From the NCBI RefSeq assembly GCF_016307205.1, contig NZ_JAEIJD010000009.1, forward strand, positions 45,783 to 109,782: 64,000 bases of DNA, read 5' to 3'. Every line of letters starts with the position of its first letter. The first letter of the stretch is position 1. Positions 16,712 through 25,386 of the stretch are shown here, piece after piece. The notes under the pieces are model-generated. The model saw only the letters and a list, made by a program, of their open reading frames with translations. It was not told where the DNA came from and made no database searches. The position numbers and the translations under genes were made by a program. This DNA comes from Pontibaca salina. Lineage in GTDB: Bacteria > Pseudomonadota > Alphaproteobacteria > Rhodobacterales > Rhodobacteraceae.

Positions 16712-17127
16712 CCTTAAGCTCACCGGTTTGAGCGAGAGCAAAAGAGGGCGCGGAGGATTTCCTGGCCCAGGCCGAGGCTCATTGTCTGGTGCGGCTGAGC
16801 ACTCCCGTCAAGATAGGCCCCTAAGGCTTTGCCGCGTAGCGCGCGAACAATCTCGTGGTGCATGATGCCATAGGTGCGGTCAGCAGCACGCGCAACTCGG
16901 CCTGCGCGCGGCCAACCTGGTTGCTCTTGCCAGTCTGTCAGGGATCGAAGACCCGCTTCACGCAGCCCCAGCGCGACCGCAACGCAGTGATGCGCAGGCC
17001 GGTGTAGTTGGTCGCGAGTCATTTCGCGTAGCGTTGGCTAAATCGGCGCGCTTCCTGACCCAACCTGTCGCGCAGCAATTCCGTAACGCCGCCTCGACAG
17101 GTTTATCATGCTCGGCTGACGGAAAAC
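16712..17127. other. Intergenic stretch with no recognisable gene
   Basis: About 415 bases between the AlpA remnant and the Pho-box-like site. Several frames are open on both strands, including a 100-codon one on the minus strand (17022-16720), but none gave a product I recognise and codon usage looks random. It may be further debris of an integrated element. Confidence 0.3.
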
Positions 17128-17145
17128 TTGTCATCAAGATGTCAT
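17128..17145 (+). promoter_or_regulatory. Candidate Pho box upstream of the ABC/phosphoesterase operon
   Basis: TTGTCATCAAGATGTCAT consists of two 7-base units, TTGTCAT and ATGTCAT, with a 4-base spacer, giving the 11-base period of PhoB sites (consensus CTGTCATNNNN repeated). A weaker third unit (CTGAAGC) begins 11 bases later at 17150. It lies about 100 bases before the binding-protein start. A canonical -10 at the expected distance is not obvious, although TATAAC occurs at 17179. The call is supported by the three phosphoesterases in the operon. Confidence 0.5.
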
Positions 17146-17244
17146 CGCTCTGAAGCAAAGCTGTGATCTTCGGCGGGGTATAACGCCCTCAGGCAATAAT
17201 GCTTTCACATCTCGTTGACGGGCCGCAGCCCGAAGGACACTTTG

Positions 17245-18735
17245 TTGAAAAATTCGCTTTTCCTCTCGGCAGCCATCGCTCTGGCCAGCACCGCCGCTTC
17301 GGCTCAAACTCTGCGCATCCCCCATGAACTGGGCTATGGAGGCTCAGAATCGCTCGACCCGATTTCGCCCCAGCGTTTCTATGAAGCCATCCAGAACATG
17401 TATTCGCGCCTGGTCCGCCAGGGCGACGACGGTCGCCCCTCGCCGGATCTGGCGCTGAACTGGGAGACGACGCCGGACGCCAAGGAGTGGACATTCGCGC
17501 TCCGACCGGGCGTGACCTTCCACAATGGCAACACGTTCACCGCAGAAGACGTGGCTTTTTCGTTGATGCGCACCCAGTCAGAGACGATCCAAAGCCCCAC
17601 CAAGGGGGTGATGGAAATCATCGATCGCGTCGAAGTGGTGGATGACATGACGGTTAAGGTCGTGCTCAAACAGACGCATGCCGACTTCCCGCTTTTGGTG
17701 ATGGACTACCGGATCAAGATGCTCGACGCCGAAACCTGCGGCCACAACCTGGACGCGCTATGCGAAAGCGGCAACGGCACCGGCCCTTATAAAATGGTCG
17801 AATTGGACGCCCTGGGCACCACCACGCTGGCCCGGTTTGACGACTATTACGGCGGCCTGCCTGGTGCCGAAAACCTGGAACTGATCGCTATCGCCGATCA
17901 GGATGCCCGTGTGGCCGCACTGCAGGCCGGTCAGATCGACTTTATCTATGCGCTATCTGCCGAGCAGGTGCCGCTGTTCGCCAACAATCCAAACTTCACC
18001 GTTCAGACCGTGCCCACCGGCCGCTGGATCGGCATGATTATGAACACCACTGTTGCCCCCTTTGATGATGCGCGGGTCCGCAAGGCGATCCGGATGAGTG
18101 CCGACCGCGACGTATTGGGCAAACTGGTCTTTGGTGAGGACAACTATATCACCAACTGCGATCACCCGGTCTGGCCTGGCGACCAGTATCGCGCCGACAT
18201 TGCCTGCGAGCGTGACATCGAAGGTGCCAAGGCGCTGCTGGCTGAGGCGGGCTTTGCCGACGGGCTGACGGTTGAATTATTCGTGTCCGACATCACCGAA
18301 GGCGCGGTGCGCATGGCCGAAGTGCTGCAAAACCAGGCCAAGGATGCCGGAATTACCATCGAAATGGTACGCGTCCCTGCCGACGGTTTCTGGAGCGACG
18401 TGTGGATGAAGGAACCCTTCTTCGCCACCGGCTGGTCGCAGCGCCCGGCCGACCAAGTCCTGAACGAAGCCTATAGCTCGACCTCCGCCTGGAATGAATC
18501 GGCGTGGCAATCGGAAGAGTTCGACGCCGGTCTGGAGGCGGCCCGCGCCGAGTTGGATTTCGACAAGCGCAAGGAACTTTACGGCGATCTTCAGCGCCAA
18601 ATCTGGGAGGACGGCGGCTCTTTCATTCCGGTACATCTGAAAACCGTGCGCGCTTTCTCGTCAAACCTGTCAGGCATTGATCCGGTCGAGGATTTTTCGA
18701 TCCGCTACGAGAACCTGACCAAAGAAGCCGACTGA
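17245..18735 (+). CDS. ABC transporter substrate-binding protein, dipeptide/opine type (SBP_bac_5)
   Basis: A 496-residue periplasmic protein with a Sec signal (KNSLFLSAAIALASTAASAQ). The family 5 binding-protein pattern is clear: RLVRQGDDGRPSPDLALNWE, WTFALRPGVTFHNGNTFTAEDVAFSL, NGTGPYKMVEL and DDARVRKAIRMSADRD. Family members bind peptides, opines, nickel, sugars and, in Agrobacterium AccA, sugar-phosphodiester opines. Two Cys pairs (CGHNLDALC and NCDHP...ACERD) may form disulphides. The start is TTG 17245, 7 bases after GAAGGA, with an adjacent TTG at 17242 as alternative; no ATG is suitable. It is the first gene of the transporter/phosphoesterase operon, and its ligand is predicted to be a phosphate ester from context only. 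Confidence 0.9.
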   Translation: MKNSLFLSAAIALASTAASAQTLRIPHELGYGGSESLDPISPQRFYEAIQNMYSRLVRQGDDGRPSPDLALNWETTPDAKEWTFALRPGVTFHNGNTFTAEDVAFSLMRTQSETIQSPTKGVMEIIDRVEVVDDMTVKVVLKQTHADFPLLVMDYRIKMLDAETCGHNLDALCESGNGTGPYKMVELDALGTTTLARFDDYYGGLPGAENLELIAIADQDARVAALQAGQIDFIYALSAEQVPLFANNPNFTVQTVPTGRWIGMIMNTTVAPFDDARVRKAIRMSADRDVLGKLVFGEDNYITNCDHPVWPGDQYRADIACERDIEGAKALLAEAGFADGLTVELFVSDITEGAVRMAEVLQNQAKDAGITIEMVRVPADGFWSDVWMKEPFFATGWSQRPADQVLNEAYSSTSAWNESAWQSEEFDAGLEAARAELDFDKRKELYGDLQRQIWEDGGSFIPVHLKTVRAFSSNLSGIDPVEDFSIRYENLTKEAD

Positions 18736-18803
18736 AATCTCAGCGCCCCTGAACATGGATGCAGCTCGTTACGCGCTGCATCCCGTTATCCAAGGATAGA
18801 ACC

Positions 18804-19754
18804 ATGCCTACTCTGATCCTGCGGCGCTTCGGCTTTGCCGCCTTTACGATCGCGTTCGTGTCGATGATCATGTTCGCGGCGGTAGAGGCTCTGCCCGGAA
18901 ACGTCTGCACCTCGTTTCTGCAGCGCCTTGCCCAAGGGCCACGGCTGGAACGCTGCATTGAACAACAGGGGCTGGATCGTCCCGCCATCGAGCGCTATGC
19001 CGATTGGGCCAGCGGTGCCTTGAAAGGCGACTTCGGCTATTCGCTGAAAAAACGAAAACCCATCAATGAGGTGATAGGTGAGCGTTTGGCCAATACTGCC
19101 CTGCTCGGCGGGTTGGCGACGTTCTTGGCCATTCCCTTAGCCGTCTTTCTGGGTATCGTCGCCGGGGTCCGACGGGACAGACCATTGGACCTGTCGCTTT
19201 CCGGCATCGCCATGCTGGCCATGACCATCCCCGAATTCGTGACTGCCACCGCGCTGATCTACGTCTTTGCCATCGTGCTGCAATGGTTCCCGGCGGTGAC
19301 CGTGATGCGCAGCGGGATGGGCTTTTTTGACATGTTGCCCAACGTGGTTTTGCCCGTGCTGGTGCTCTCCGCCGTGCTGATCGCGCATATCATGCGAATG
19401 ATGCGCGCCAGCGTGATCGACGTAATGGCATCCGATTACGTGCAGATGGCGCGGCTTAAAGGCGTGCCCGAACGCCAAATCATCCGCCGCCACGTGGTGC
19501 CCAACGCGATGATCCCGGCGCTGAACGTCATCGCACTAACCGTAGCCTGGCTGCTGGCCGGCGTGGTCGTGGTTGAGAAAGTGTTCAACTATCCCGGGCT
19601 GGGGACGCTGATGATCCAGGCGATCTATGACCGCGACCTGCCCCTCGTGCTGTCCGTCGCCCTGATTTTTTCGGCCATCTACGTAGCCGTGAACCTGCTT
19701 GCCGACCTTGCTGCGCTGATGATCGACCCGCGCCTGCGCAGAGGGGGACACTGA
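18804..19754 (+). CDS. ABC transporter permease, DppB type
   Basis: A 316-residue inner-membrane permease with about six membrane helices. The N-terminal helix (RRFGFAAFTIAFVSMIMFAAVEALPG) and the EAA coupling loop (YVQMARLKGVPERQIIRRHVVPNA) with VVEKVFNYPGLG are diagnostic of the DppB/OppB group. ATG 18804 has AAGGA 7 bases upstream; an earlier frame start lacks a ribosome-binding site. The DppC-type partner starts 3 bases after its stop. Together they form the membrane channel for the ligand captured by the preceding binding protein. The 65-residue periplasmic loop with CTSFLQRLAQGPRLERCIEQQ contains two Cys. Confidence 0.93.
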   Translation: MPTLILRRFGFAAFTIAFVSMIMFAAVEALPGNVCTSFLQRLAQGPRLERCIEQQGLDRPAIERYADWASGALKGDFGYSLKKRKPINEVIGERLANTALLGGLATFLAIPLAVFLGIVAGVRRDRPLDLSLSGIAMLAMTIPEFVTATALIYVFAIVLQWFPAVTVMRSGMGFFDMLPNVVLPVLVLSAVLIAHIMRMMRASVIDVMASDYVQMARLKGVPERQIIRRHVVPNAMIPALNVIALTVAWLLAGVVVVEKVFNYPGLGTLMIQAIYDRDLPLVLSVALIFSAIYVAVNLLADLAALMIDPRLRRGGH

Positions 19755-19757
19755 ACC

Positions 19758-20600
19758 ATGCTCCAATTGATCAATACCATCATTTCGCGTCCTTCGGGGG
19801 CCATCGGCCTGACCCTGACGGCTTTGCATCTGGCGATAGCCCTGCTGGCGCCGCTGATCGCGCCTTATGATCCGACCGTGCAAAACGCCGACGCCGTTTT
19901 ACTGCCGCCCTCTCTCGAACATTGGATGGGCACTGATACGCTGGGCCGGGATATTTTCTCCCGCGTCTTGCATGGTGGGCGACTGGCCATTTCAGTAACC
20001 TTCGCCGGGGCTGTGATTGCCACCGTGTGGGGCAGTTTCGCCGGGATCATCTTTGGCACGGTCGGCGGGCGCATCGATGAATATTTCATGCGCCTCGTCG
20101 ACGCTTTTCTGTCGGTTCCGTGGTTGTTGTTCCTGCTGCTGATCATCTCGATCGGCGGGGCAGGTCCGAGCACGATCATCCCGACATTAGGCTTTTTCTA
20201 CGGTGCCGCAGTACTGCGCGTGATCCGGGGCGCGGCGATGCAGGTGGCGGCGCGCGACTTCGTCACTGCCGCCAAGGCGCGGGGCGAAAAGCTCTGGCCG
20301 ATCCTGACGCGCGAAATGTTTCCGAACCTCAGCGACGTCATACTTGTCGAAGGTGCCATGCGTTGGAGCTGGATGCTCCTCGCCTTCTCATCGCTCAGCT
20401 TCCTGGGCTTTGGCGCGACCCCACCCACGCCCGACTGGGGCCTGATGGTGGCACAGGAGCGCGGGCTTTTGTCCACGGCGCCCTGGGCGGTGTTCTGGCC
20501 CTGTCTGGCGCTGTCATCGCTGATCATCGGAATCAACCTGCTGGCAGATGCCATCGGCAAGGCGCTTGGCATTGACCGCGCCACTGCGATGGCCATGTGA
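19758..20600 (+). CDS. ABC transporter permease, DppC type
   Basis: A 280-residue permease, the second half of the channel. It shows the DppC features: the first membrane helix, then DPTVQNADAVLLPPSLEHWMGTDTLGRDIFSRVLHGGRLAISV, and an EAA loop FVTAAKARGEKLWPILTREMFPN. The C-terminus VAQERGLLSTAPWAVFWPCLALSSLIIGINLLADAI is standard. It starts 3 bases after the DppB-type gene, and the ATPase gene begins 11 bases after its stop, so the three are tightly co-translated. No unusual insertions are seen. Confidence 0.93.
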   Translation: MLQLINTIISRPSGAIGLTLTALHLAIALLAPLIAPYDPTVQNADAVLLPPSLEHWMGTDTLGRDIFSRVLHGGRLAISVTFAGAVIATVWGSFAGIIFGTVGGRIDEYFMRLVDAFLSVPWLLFLLLIISIGGAGPSTIIPTLGFFYGAAVLRVIRGAAMQVAARDFVTAAKARGEKLWPILTREMFPNLSDVILVEGAMRWSWMLLAFSSLSFLGFGATPPTPDWGLMVAQERGLLSTAPWAVFWPCLALSSLIIGINLLADAIGKALGIDRATAMAM

Positions 20601-20611
20601 TGAGGAACGAG

Positions 20612-22636
20612 ATGAGCACAATTATCAAGATCGACAATCTGTCGCTGGGCTTTACCGGCAAACAGGGACAGCAGGCACCGATCCTGCGAGGCATCTCACT
20701 GGAATTGCAGCGGGGCGAGGCGCTGGGCATCGTCGGTGAAAGCGGATCGGGCAAATCGACCGTGGCACTGGCGATGATGGGCTATCTCAAGCCCGGCCTG
20801 TCAGTATTTTCAGGACGAGCGATGTTTGACGGAAATGACATGTTCGCACTGCCAGAAAAACAGCGCTCCGCCTTGCGCGGCAGCAAGATTGCCCTGATCC
20901 CGCAGAACGCCGGTCAAGCCCTAACACCGACGCTGACCATCGGTGCCCAGATCGACGAGGCCCTGCGCCTGCATACGGCGCTGAATAGGGCAGGGCGCGC
21001 GGACCGCGTGGCCGAGCTTCTGTCGCGGGTGCGTTTGCCCTCGCCCGAGGAAATGGCCATGCGCTACCCGCACGAATTGTCTGGCGGGCAGCAACAGCGC
21101 GCGGCCGTGGCGATGGCCCTTGCCGGAGAGGCCAAAGCGCTGCTGCTTGACGAGCCGACCACCGGTCTGGATGTGACGACGCAGGCGCATATCCTTGAAT
21201 TCCTCCGCAAGCTCGCCCGTGAAATGAATGTAGCGATGATCTATGTCAGCCACGACCTTGGCGTCATCGCCCGCGTGGCGGATCGGGTCGCTGTGATGTA
21301 CGCGGGCCAAATCGCCGAAGAAGGCCCGACGCGCGACGTGCTGCGCGCGCCCAAGCATCCCTATACGGCCGGGCTCATCGCCTCGATCCCGAAACTGGAT
21401 GACCCCGCCATTCCGGCCTCCATGCCCGGCGTGCCGCCCATTGTCGGCTCGCAAATCACCGGATGCGCCTTTGCCCCGCGCTGCCCGCACGTGCAGCACA
21501 TCTGCCGCAGTGATCTGCCTGCACCGGTCACCATCGGCCAGACCCGCACCCGCTGTCACTTTGCGCATGAGCCGCGTGTCACGCATGAACAGACGCGGCG
21601 CGTGCCCTGTGCAAGTTCCGAGCCGGCCCTCTCCCTAAAAAATGTGTCGGTTTCCTATAAGAAGCCTGGGCTGTTCGACCGGCTGAGCGGGCAGGGCCAG
21701 CCGCCGGCCACTGTGGACGACATCGGCTTTACCCTGCGCCGGGGCGAAACGCTTGCACTTGTGGGTGAAAGCGGTTCGGGCAAATCGACTATCCTGCGCG
21801 CGATCGCCGGGCTGGTCGGCGCGCGGTCGGGGCAGATTCGGCTTGGTATGGCGGGCGACCTGACCGCCCCGGTGCACCGGCGCGACCGCAAAACCCTGCG
21901 CCGGGTGCAACTGATCTTCCAGAATGCCGACGCCGCGCTGAACCCGCGCCAAAGCATCGGAGACATCCTCGCCGCTCCCCTGCGGCTTTACTTCGGTCTA
22001 GGTCGCAAAGAGGCGCGCATCCGCGCCGGAGACTTGCTGGAACAGGTGCGCCTGCCAGCCAGTTACCTCGACCGCTTTCCTGGCCAGCTTTCTGGCGGGG
22101 AGAAGCAGCGCGTGGGCGTGGCGCGTGCCTTTGCCGCCAACCCGGATGTCACGCTTTGCGACGAAGTCACCAGCGCGCTGGATGTCTCGGTTCAGGCTGC
22201 CGCGCTGGCGCTGCTGACCCGGCTACAGGCCGAGAGCGGCTCGTCTTATATTTTCGTCAGTCACGATCTCGCCGTGGTGCGCGCCGTCGCGGATCGGGTC
22301 GCGGTGCTGTATCAGGGCCGCATCTGCGAAATCGGCCCGGCGGCCGATGTCTATGCGCCGCCCTATCACCCCTATACCCGCACCCTAATGGGCGCCGTGC
22401 TGGAACCCGACCCGGATATTGCGCCCCAGCTGCTGGCCGATGACCTGACCGAAAAGGCCCCGCCCGCACAGGGCTGTCCGTTTCAGCGGCGCTGTCCCCG
22501 GCACCTGGGCAATATCTGCAATATCACCAAGCCACCCGCCCGCAAATTGGCCGAGGGACACGTGATCCATTGCCACCGCCTGCCCGAAGAGCTGGGGGAA
22601 GCCAGCCGCCCGCAGCTGGTCGCACTGGCTGGCTGA
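20612..22636 (+). CDS. ABC transporter ATP-binding protein with two fused nucleotide-binding domains
   Basis: A 674-residue fusion of a DppD-like and a DppF-like ATPase. The first domain has Walker A GESGSGKST near residue 45, signature LSGGQQQRAAVAMAL and Walker B ALLLDEPTTGLD; the second has Walker A GESGSGKST, signature LSGGEKQRVGVARAF and Walker B VTLCDEVTSALD. Each half ends with the oligopeptide-transporter C-terminal motif with Cys clusters (CAFAPRCPHVQHIC and CPFQRRCPRHLGNIC), which in Dpp-type ATPases can hold an Fe-S cluster. ATG 20612 is preferred (GAGGAA 4 bases before) over GTG/ATG 20597/20600. It powers the importer encoded by the two preceding permease genes. Confidence 0.94.
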   Translation: MSTIIKIDNLSLGFTGKQGQQAPILRGISLELQRGEALGIVGESGSGKSTVALAMMGYLKPGLSVFSGRAMFDGNDMFALPEKQRSALRGSKIALIPQNAGQALTPTLTIGAQIDEALRLHTALNRAGRADRVAELLSRVRLPSPEEMAMRYPHELSGGQQQRAAVAMALAGEAKALLLDEPTTGLDVTTQAHILEFLRKLAREMNVAMIYVSHDLGVIARVADRVAVMYAGQIAEEGPTRDVLRAPKHPYTAGLIASIPKLDDPAIPASMPGVPPIVGSQITGCAFAPRCPHVQHICRSDLPAPVTIGQTRTRCHFAHEPRVTHEQTRRVPCASSEPALSLKNVSVSYKKPGLFDRLSGQGQPPATVDDIGFTLRRGETLALVGESGSGKSTILRAIAGLVGARSGQIRLGMAGDLTAPVHRRDRKTLRRVQLIFQNADAALNPRQSIGDILAAPLRLYFGLGRKEARIRAGDLLEQVRLPASYLDRFPGQLSGGEKQRVGVARAFAANPDVTLCDEVTSALDVSVQAAALALLTRLQAESGSSYIFVSHDLAVVRAVADRVAVLYQGRICEIGPAADVYAPPYHPYTRTLMGAVLEPDPDIAPQLLADDLTEKAPPAQGCPFQRRCPRHLGNICNITKPPARKLAEGHVIHCHRLPEELGEASRPQLVALAG

Positions 22637-22676
22637 ACCCGGTGCTGGAACCGATCTGAAACGGAGTAGAAAAAGC

Positions 22677-23294
22677 ATGATCATTTTTGATTTCGACGGC
22701 GTATTGGCAGATTCGCTGCAGACATGTCTTGCCGCCTGTCACATCGCGGCCCGCGCCCAAGGGGCTGACCTCAGCTTCGGCGCAGACACGTTCGCAACGC
22801 TGAACCCGCTGACATTCGAAGCCCTTGCAGAGCAGCACGGCCTGAATCCTGAGCAATTCGCGCAGGATGTCGCCGCAGCGGTCTCGGCGGCAGACGCCCC
22901 CTCGCCAGTGTTTGAAGATCTCGGCAACACGCTGGACCGATTGGCAGGGCATCACGACTTGGCCGTGGTCAGCGCCAGCGACAGCAGGGTGATCCGCTCG
23001 GTGCTTGCGGAAGCGGGACTCGACCGTCTGTTTCAGCAGATCGTTGGCGGGGATACGGCTGGCACAAAGGCGGAAAAAATCGCCGTGCTGGTTGCTGCGG
23101 CGCCGCCCGGCCCGCATGCCATGATCGGAGATGCTGTCAGCGACATATTGGCCGCACGGGCCGCAGGCATTGGTGCCATCGCCGTGAGCTGGGGCTGGCA
23201 GTCTCGGGCCCATCTCGCCGCACATGCTCCGGACGCGATCGCCGATACACCGCAACAGCTTACTGATGCGTGCCTGTCGTTTCTTGCTAACTGA
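22677..23294 (+). CDS. HAD-superfamily phosphatase
   Basis: A 205-residue hydrolase. Motif I IIFDFDGVLADS gives nucleophile Asp5 and general acid Asp7; motif II is VVSASDSR, motif III the Lys in GTKAEK, and motif IV is MIGDAVSDILAARAAG. The helical cap between residues 15 and 85 places it with phosphoglycolate phosphatase/beta-phosphoglucomutase-like enzymes (subclass IA). There is no signal peptide, so it acts on an imported or intracellular phosphomonoester. It follows the ATPase by 40 bases, and the next phosphoesterase starts 12 bases later. In the proposed pathway it would remove the last phosphate. Phosphonatase-type activity cannot be excluded. Confidence 0.88.
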   Translation: MIIFDFDGVLADSLQTCLAACHIAARAQGADLSFGADTFATLNPLTFEALAEQHGLNPEQFAQDVAAAVSAADAPSPVFEDLGNTLDRLAGHHDLAVVSASDSRVIRSVLAEAGLDRLFQQIVGGDTAGTKAEKIAVLVAAAPPGPHAMIGDAVSDILAARAAGIGAIAVSWGWQSRAHLAAHAPDAIADTPQQLTDACLSFLAN

Positions 23295-23306
23295 AGGCGT
23301 TAACCC

Positions 23307-24107
23307 ATGAAATTCATTCACCTGACCGACCTGCATATTTCTGCGGACGGCAGTTCGCCGGCTCTCAAAATGGCCAACGAGCACACCCGACGGGCCATCG
23401 ATGAGATTAATCGGCTTCACGCCGACGCAGAGCTGTGCATTATCACCGGCGACATCGTTGCCGACCCCGATCCCGACGCCTACCGGCTGGCAGAAGAGCT
23501 GATTTCCTCACTGACGATGCCGGTCTATGCGCTGCCGGGTAACCATGACGACCGCGAAATGGCGTGCCAGGCGCTGTCTTGCGTCAGGGCCGATGAAAAC
23601 GGATTTCTGCAGCAAGTGGTCGAGACCTCCCACGGGCCGTTCCTATTGCTGGACACCATCGCCCCAGGCTCCCACGCCGGGGTGATGTGCCAGGAACGGT
23701 TGAACTGGGTGGCCGAGACGTTGCAAAGCTACGCCGAGCCGGTCCGGCTGTTCATGCACCATGCGCCTTTTCCCACCGGCTTGGCCGCGATGGACACGAT
23801 CGGCCTCGACCCGGCAGCAGCGGAACGGCTTGGCGATATTCTGGTTGCACACGGTTATGTCACGCATCTGTTCTTTGGCCATTATCACCGGCCAATGTCG
23901 GGGGTGTGGCGCGGCATCCCGTTTTCGTCCCATCGCTCCATGATGCAGCAATGCGCGCTCGACCTGTTCCAAGCCGACCATGTGCCGGCAATTTTCGAAG
24001 AGCCGCAATTTGCCGTGGTGCTGGTCTCGGATGCGCAAACGGTGGTCCATTACCACGATTTCGCCTCAACCGCCCAACGCGGAAGCATGGGCACGGCGAC
24101 GGGCTGA
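23307..24107 (+). CDS. Class III metallophosphoesterase (CpdA-like)
   Basis: A 266-residue calcineurin-fold enzyme with all metal-binding blocks: HLTDLHIS (Asp8, His10), TGDIVADP (Asp49), PGNHDDRE (Asn79, His80), MHHAPFP (His151-His152) and FFGHYHRPM (His192, His194). The order and length fit the class III cyclic-nucleotide phosphodiesterases (CpdA, GpdQ), which cleave phosphodiesters including 3',5'-cAMP and glycerophosphodiesters with a two-metal centre. It is cytoplasmic as no signal is present. In this operon it is a prime candidate to split an imported phosphodiester. RNA ligand or cAMP turnover roles are alternative readings. Confidence 0.9.
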   Translation: MKFIHLTDLHISADGSSPALKMANEHTRRAIDEINRLHADAELCIITGDIVADPDPDAYRLAEELISSLTMPVYALPGNHDDREMACQALSCVRADENGFLQQVVETSHGPFLLLDTIAPGSHAGVMCQERLNWVAETLQSYAEPVRLFMHHAPFPTGLAAMDTIGLDPAAAERLGDILVAHGYVTHLFFGHYHRPMSGVWRGIPFSSHRSMMQQCALDLFQADHVPAIFEEPQFAVVLVSDAQTVVHYHDFASTAQRGSMGTATG

Positions 24108-24154
24108 GGCCTCTTTCAAGGCCGTGCAACCAATTTCCTTAAGGAGAATCCCAA

Positions 24155-24982
24155 ATGCAGAACAAAATCATCCTCGTGATCATGGACGGGGCCGGCTACG
24201 AAGCTTGCGTCACCCAATGCGGCTATCTTGAAGGTGCCGTAGAACTGGGACAGGCGCAGCGCTGGAAAATGATCACAGCGACGCCGACCCTCTCGGGGCC
24301 GATGTATGAAACCATCCATACCGGTCTCTGGCCGCACGAACATGGCATCACCTCGAACGAGGGTATGCGCGCCTCGGAACGGCCAAATGTGTTTTCGCTG
24401 GCCCGTGAGGCGGACAAAACCACAGCGGCCGTGGCGCACGCGTATTACCACCGTCTATATGTGGATCGCCCGTGGGACGGGCTACGCTCGGTTGAGCATC
24501 ATGACCCGGAAACCGACATTCAGCACGCCCGGTTCTATTCGATGGAAGGCTATGGCGCGATGAATGCGGTGGCCCCGGCGGAAATCGATCTCTGCGCGCA
24601 GGTGACCTTACTGGCTGAACACCATGCCCCTGATTACCTGCTCCTGCACAGTTGCTCAGCCGATACGTTGGGGCACAGTTTTGGCGGCGATAGCAAGGAA
24701 TACCGCTACCAGATCTGGATGATCGACAACGCCCTGTCGCGGGCGATCCCCATATGGCGCGCGATGGGCTATGATGTGATGGTGACCGCCGACCACGGGA
24801 TGAACGCCGAACAGCATCACGGCGGCATGGAAAAGATCATGCGCGAAGTACCGTTCTACTACTTTGGTGAAGCGAAGGGGCCAAACCCCGGTAAATCCCT
24901 CAGCCAGCTGGGTTTGGCAGCAACGATTCTCGACCGATTGGGGGTGACACCCGACGCCGCCATGCGGCCGGGATTTCTCTGA
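24155..24982 (+). CDS. Alkaline-phosphatase-superfamily protein (type I phosphodiesterase/nucleotide pyrophosphatase-like)
   Basis: A 275-residue metalloenzyme-like protein. IILVIMDGAGYEACV holds a metal Asp (Asp11). TPTLSGPMYETIHTGLWPHEHGI is the nucleophile region, with Thr45 or Ser47 as the candidate. LLLHSCSADTLGHSFG supplies Asp and His ligands, and VMVTADHGMNAEQHHGG the paired Asp-His plus a distal His. It is short for the superfamily (many exceed 400), giving a minimal core. There is no signal peptide. AAGGAGAA precedes the ATG. It is the last gene of the operon and a second diesterase or monoesterase beside the class III enzyme. Phosphonoacetate hydrolase (PhnA) shares the fold, so a C-P substrate is a less likely alternative. 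Confidence 0.85.
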   Translation: MQNKIILVIMDGAGYEACVTQCGYLEGAVELGQAQRWKMITATPTLSGPMYETIHTGLWPHEHGITSNEGMRASERPNVFSLAREADKTTAAVAHAYYHRLYVDRPWDGLRSVEHHDPETDIQHARFYSMEGYGAMNAVAPAEIDLCAQVTLLAEHHAPDYLLLHSCSADTLGHSFGGDSKEYRYQIWMIDNALSRAIPIWRAMGYDVMVTADHGMNAEQHHGGMEKIMREVPFYYFGEAKGPNPGKSLSQLGLAATILDRLGVTPDAAMRPGFL

Positions 24983-25288
24983 CGGCGAGCGGCGGCTGAG
25001 CTACTTTTTCCCGGCATCGCATTTTTGACGCACAGGCCGGGCGGGTAAATTTCAGCACAGGATATTTGTCCCGGCTCATTTCGATAGGCCCATAGTTGAT
25101 GCCCAGAGCTGCCCGATACTTGAGCCCCGGCCCGGGCGCGGGGGCCAGCTAGGTGACGATTTCTGCCACGCTGAGGGCAATGGGCAGATTGCGCGGTTTT
25201 GGGGGGGACTGCAGGTACCGTTTCATTTTTCCGCGCCCGCAGGTGACACTGAACAGGAGCCGCAGGGAAATGATACGCCCATTGTAGG
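24983..25288. other. Intergenic stretch downstream of the phosphoesterase operon
   Basis: About 300 bases. The minus strand is open through much of it, but its translation (SVTCGRGKMKRYLQSPPKPRNLPIALSVAE) is not a recognised protein. No clear terminator hairpin with a T run follows the operon, although CTACTTTTTCCC occurs at about 25000. It may be mobile-element debris. Confidence 0.3.
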
Positions 25289-25386
25289 TGAACTGATGCG
25301 GTGGATGCCTCCCTCTCTTTGGATCAGACGAAACCACTTTGGCACAATTGATGCCGTCGGGTGGAGGCATCCACTGCATCAGTTCA
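25289..25386. repeat. 98-bp inverted-repeat element (MITE-like)
   Basis: Two 24-base arms, 25289-25312 and 25363-25386, are reverse complements except for one position (C versus T). They begin TGAACTGATGC and end GGATGCCTCC, and enclose 50 bases. The right arm lies exactly where the IS481-type transposase fragment stops resembling its family, so the element either inserted into it or was created with the truncation. No target duplication was evident. Confidence 0.6.

Noticed and set aside
16720..17022. 100-codon minus-strand frame next to the AlpA remnant
   Set aside because: No recognisable family, biased composition and no ribosome-binding site; may be debris, not called as a gene.
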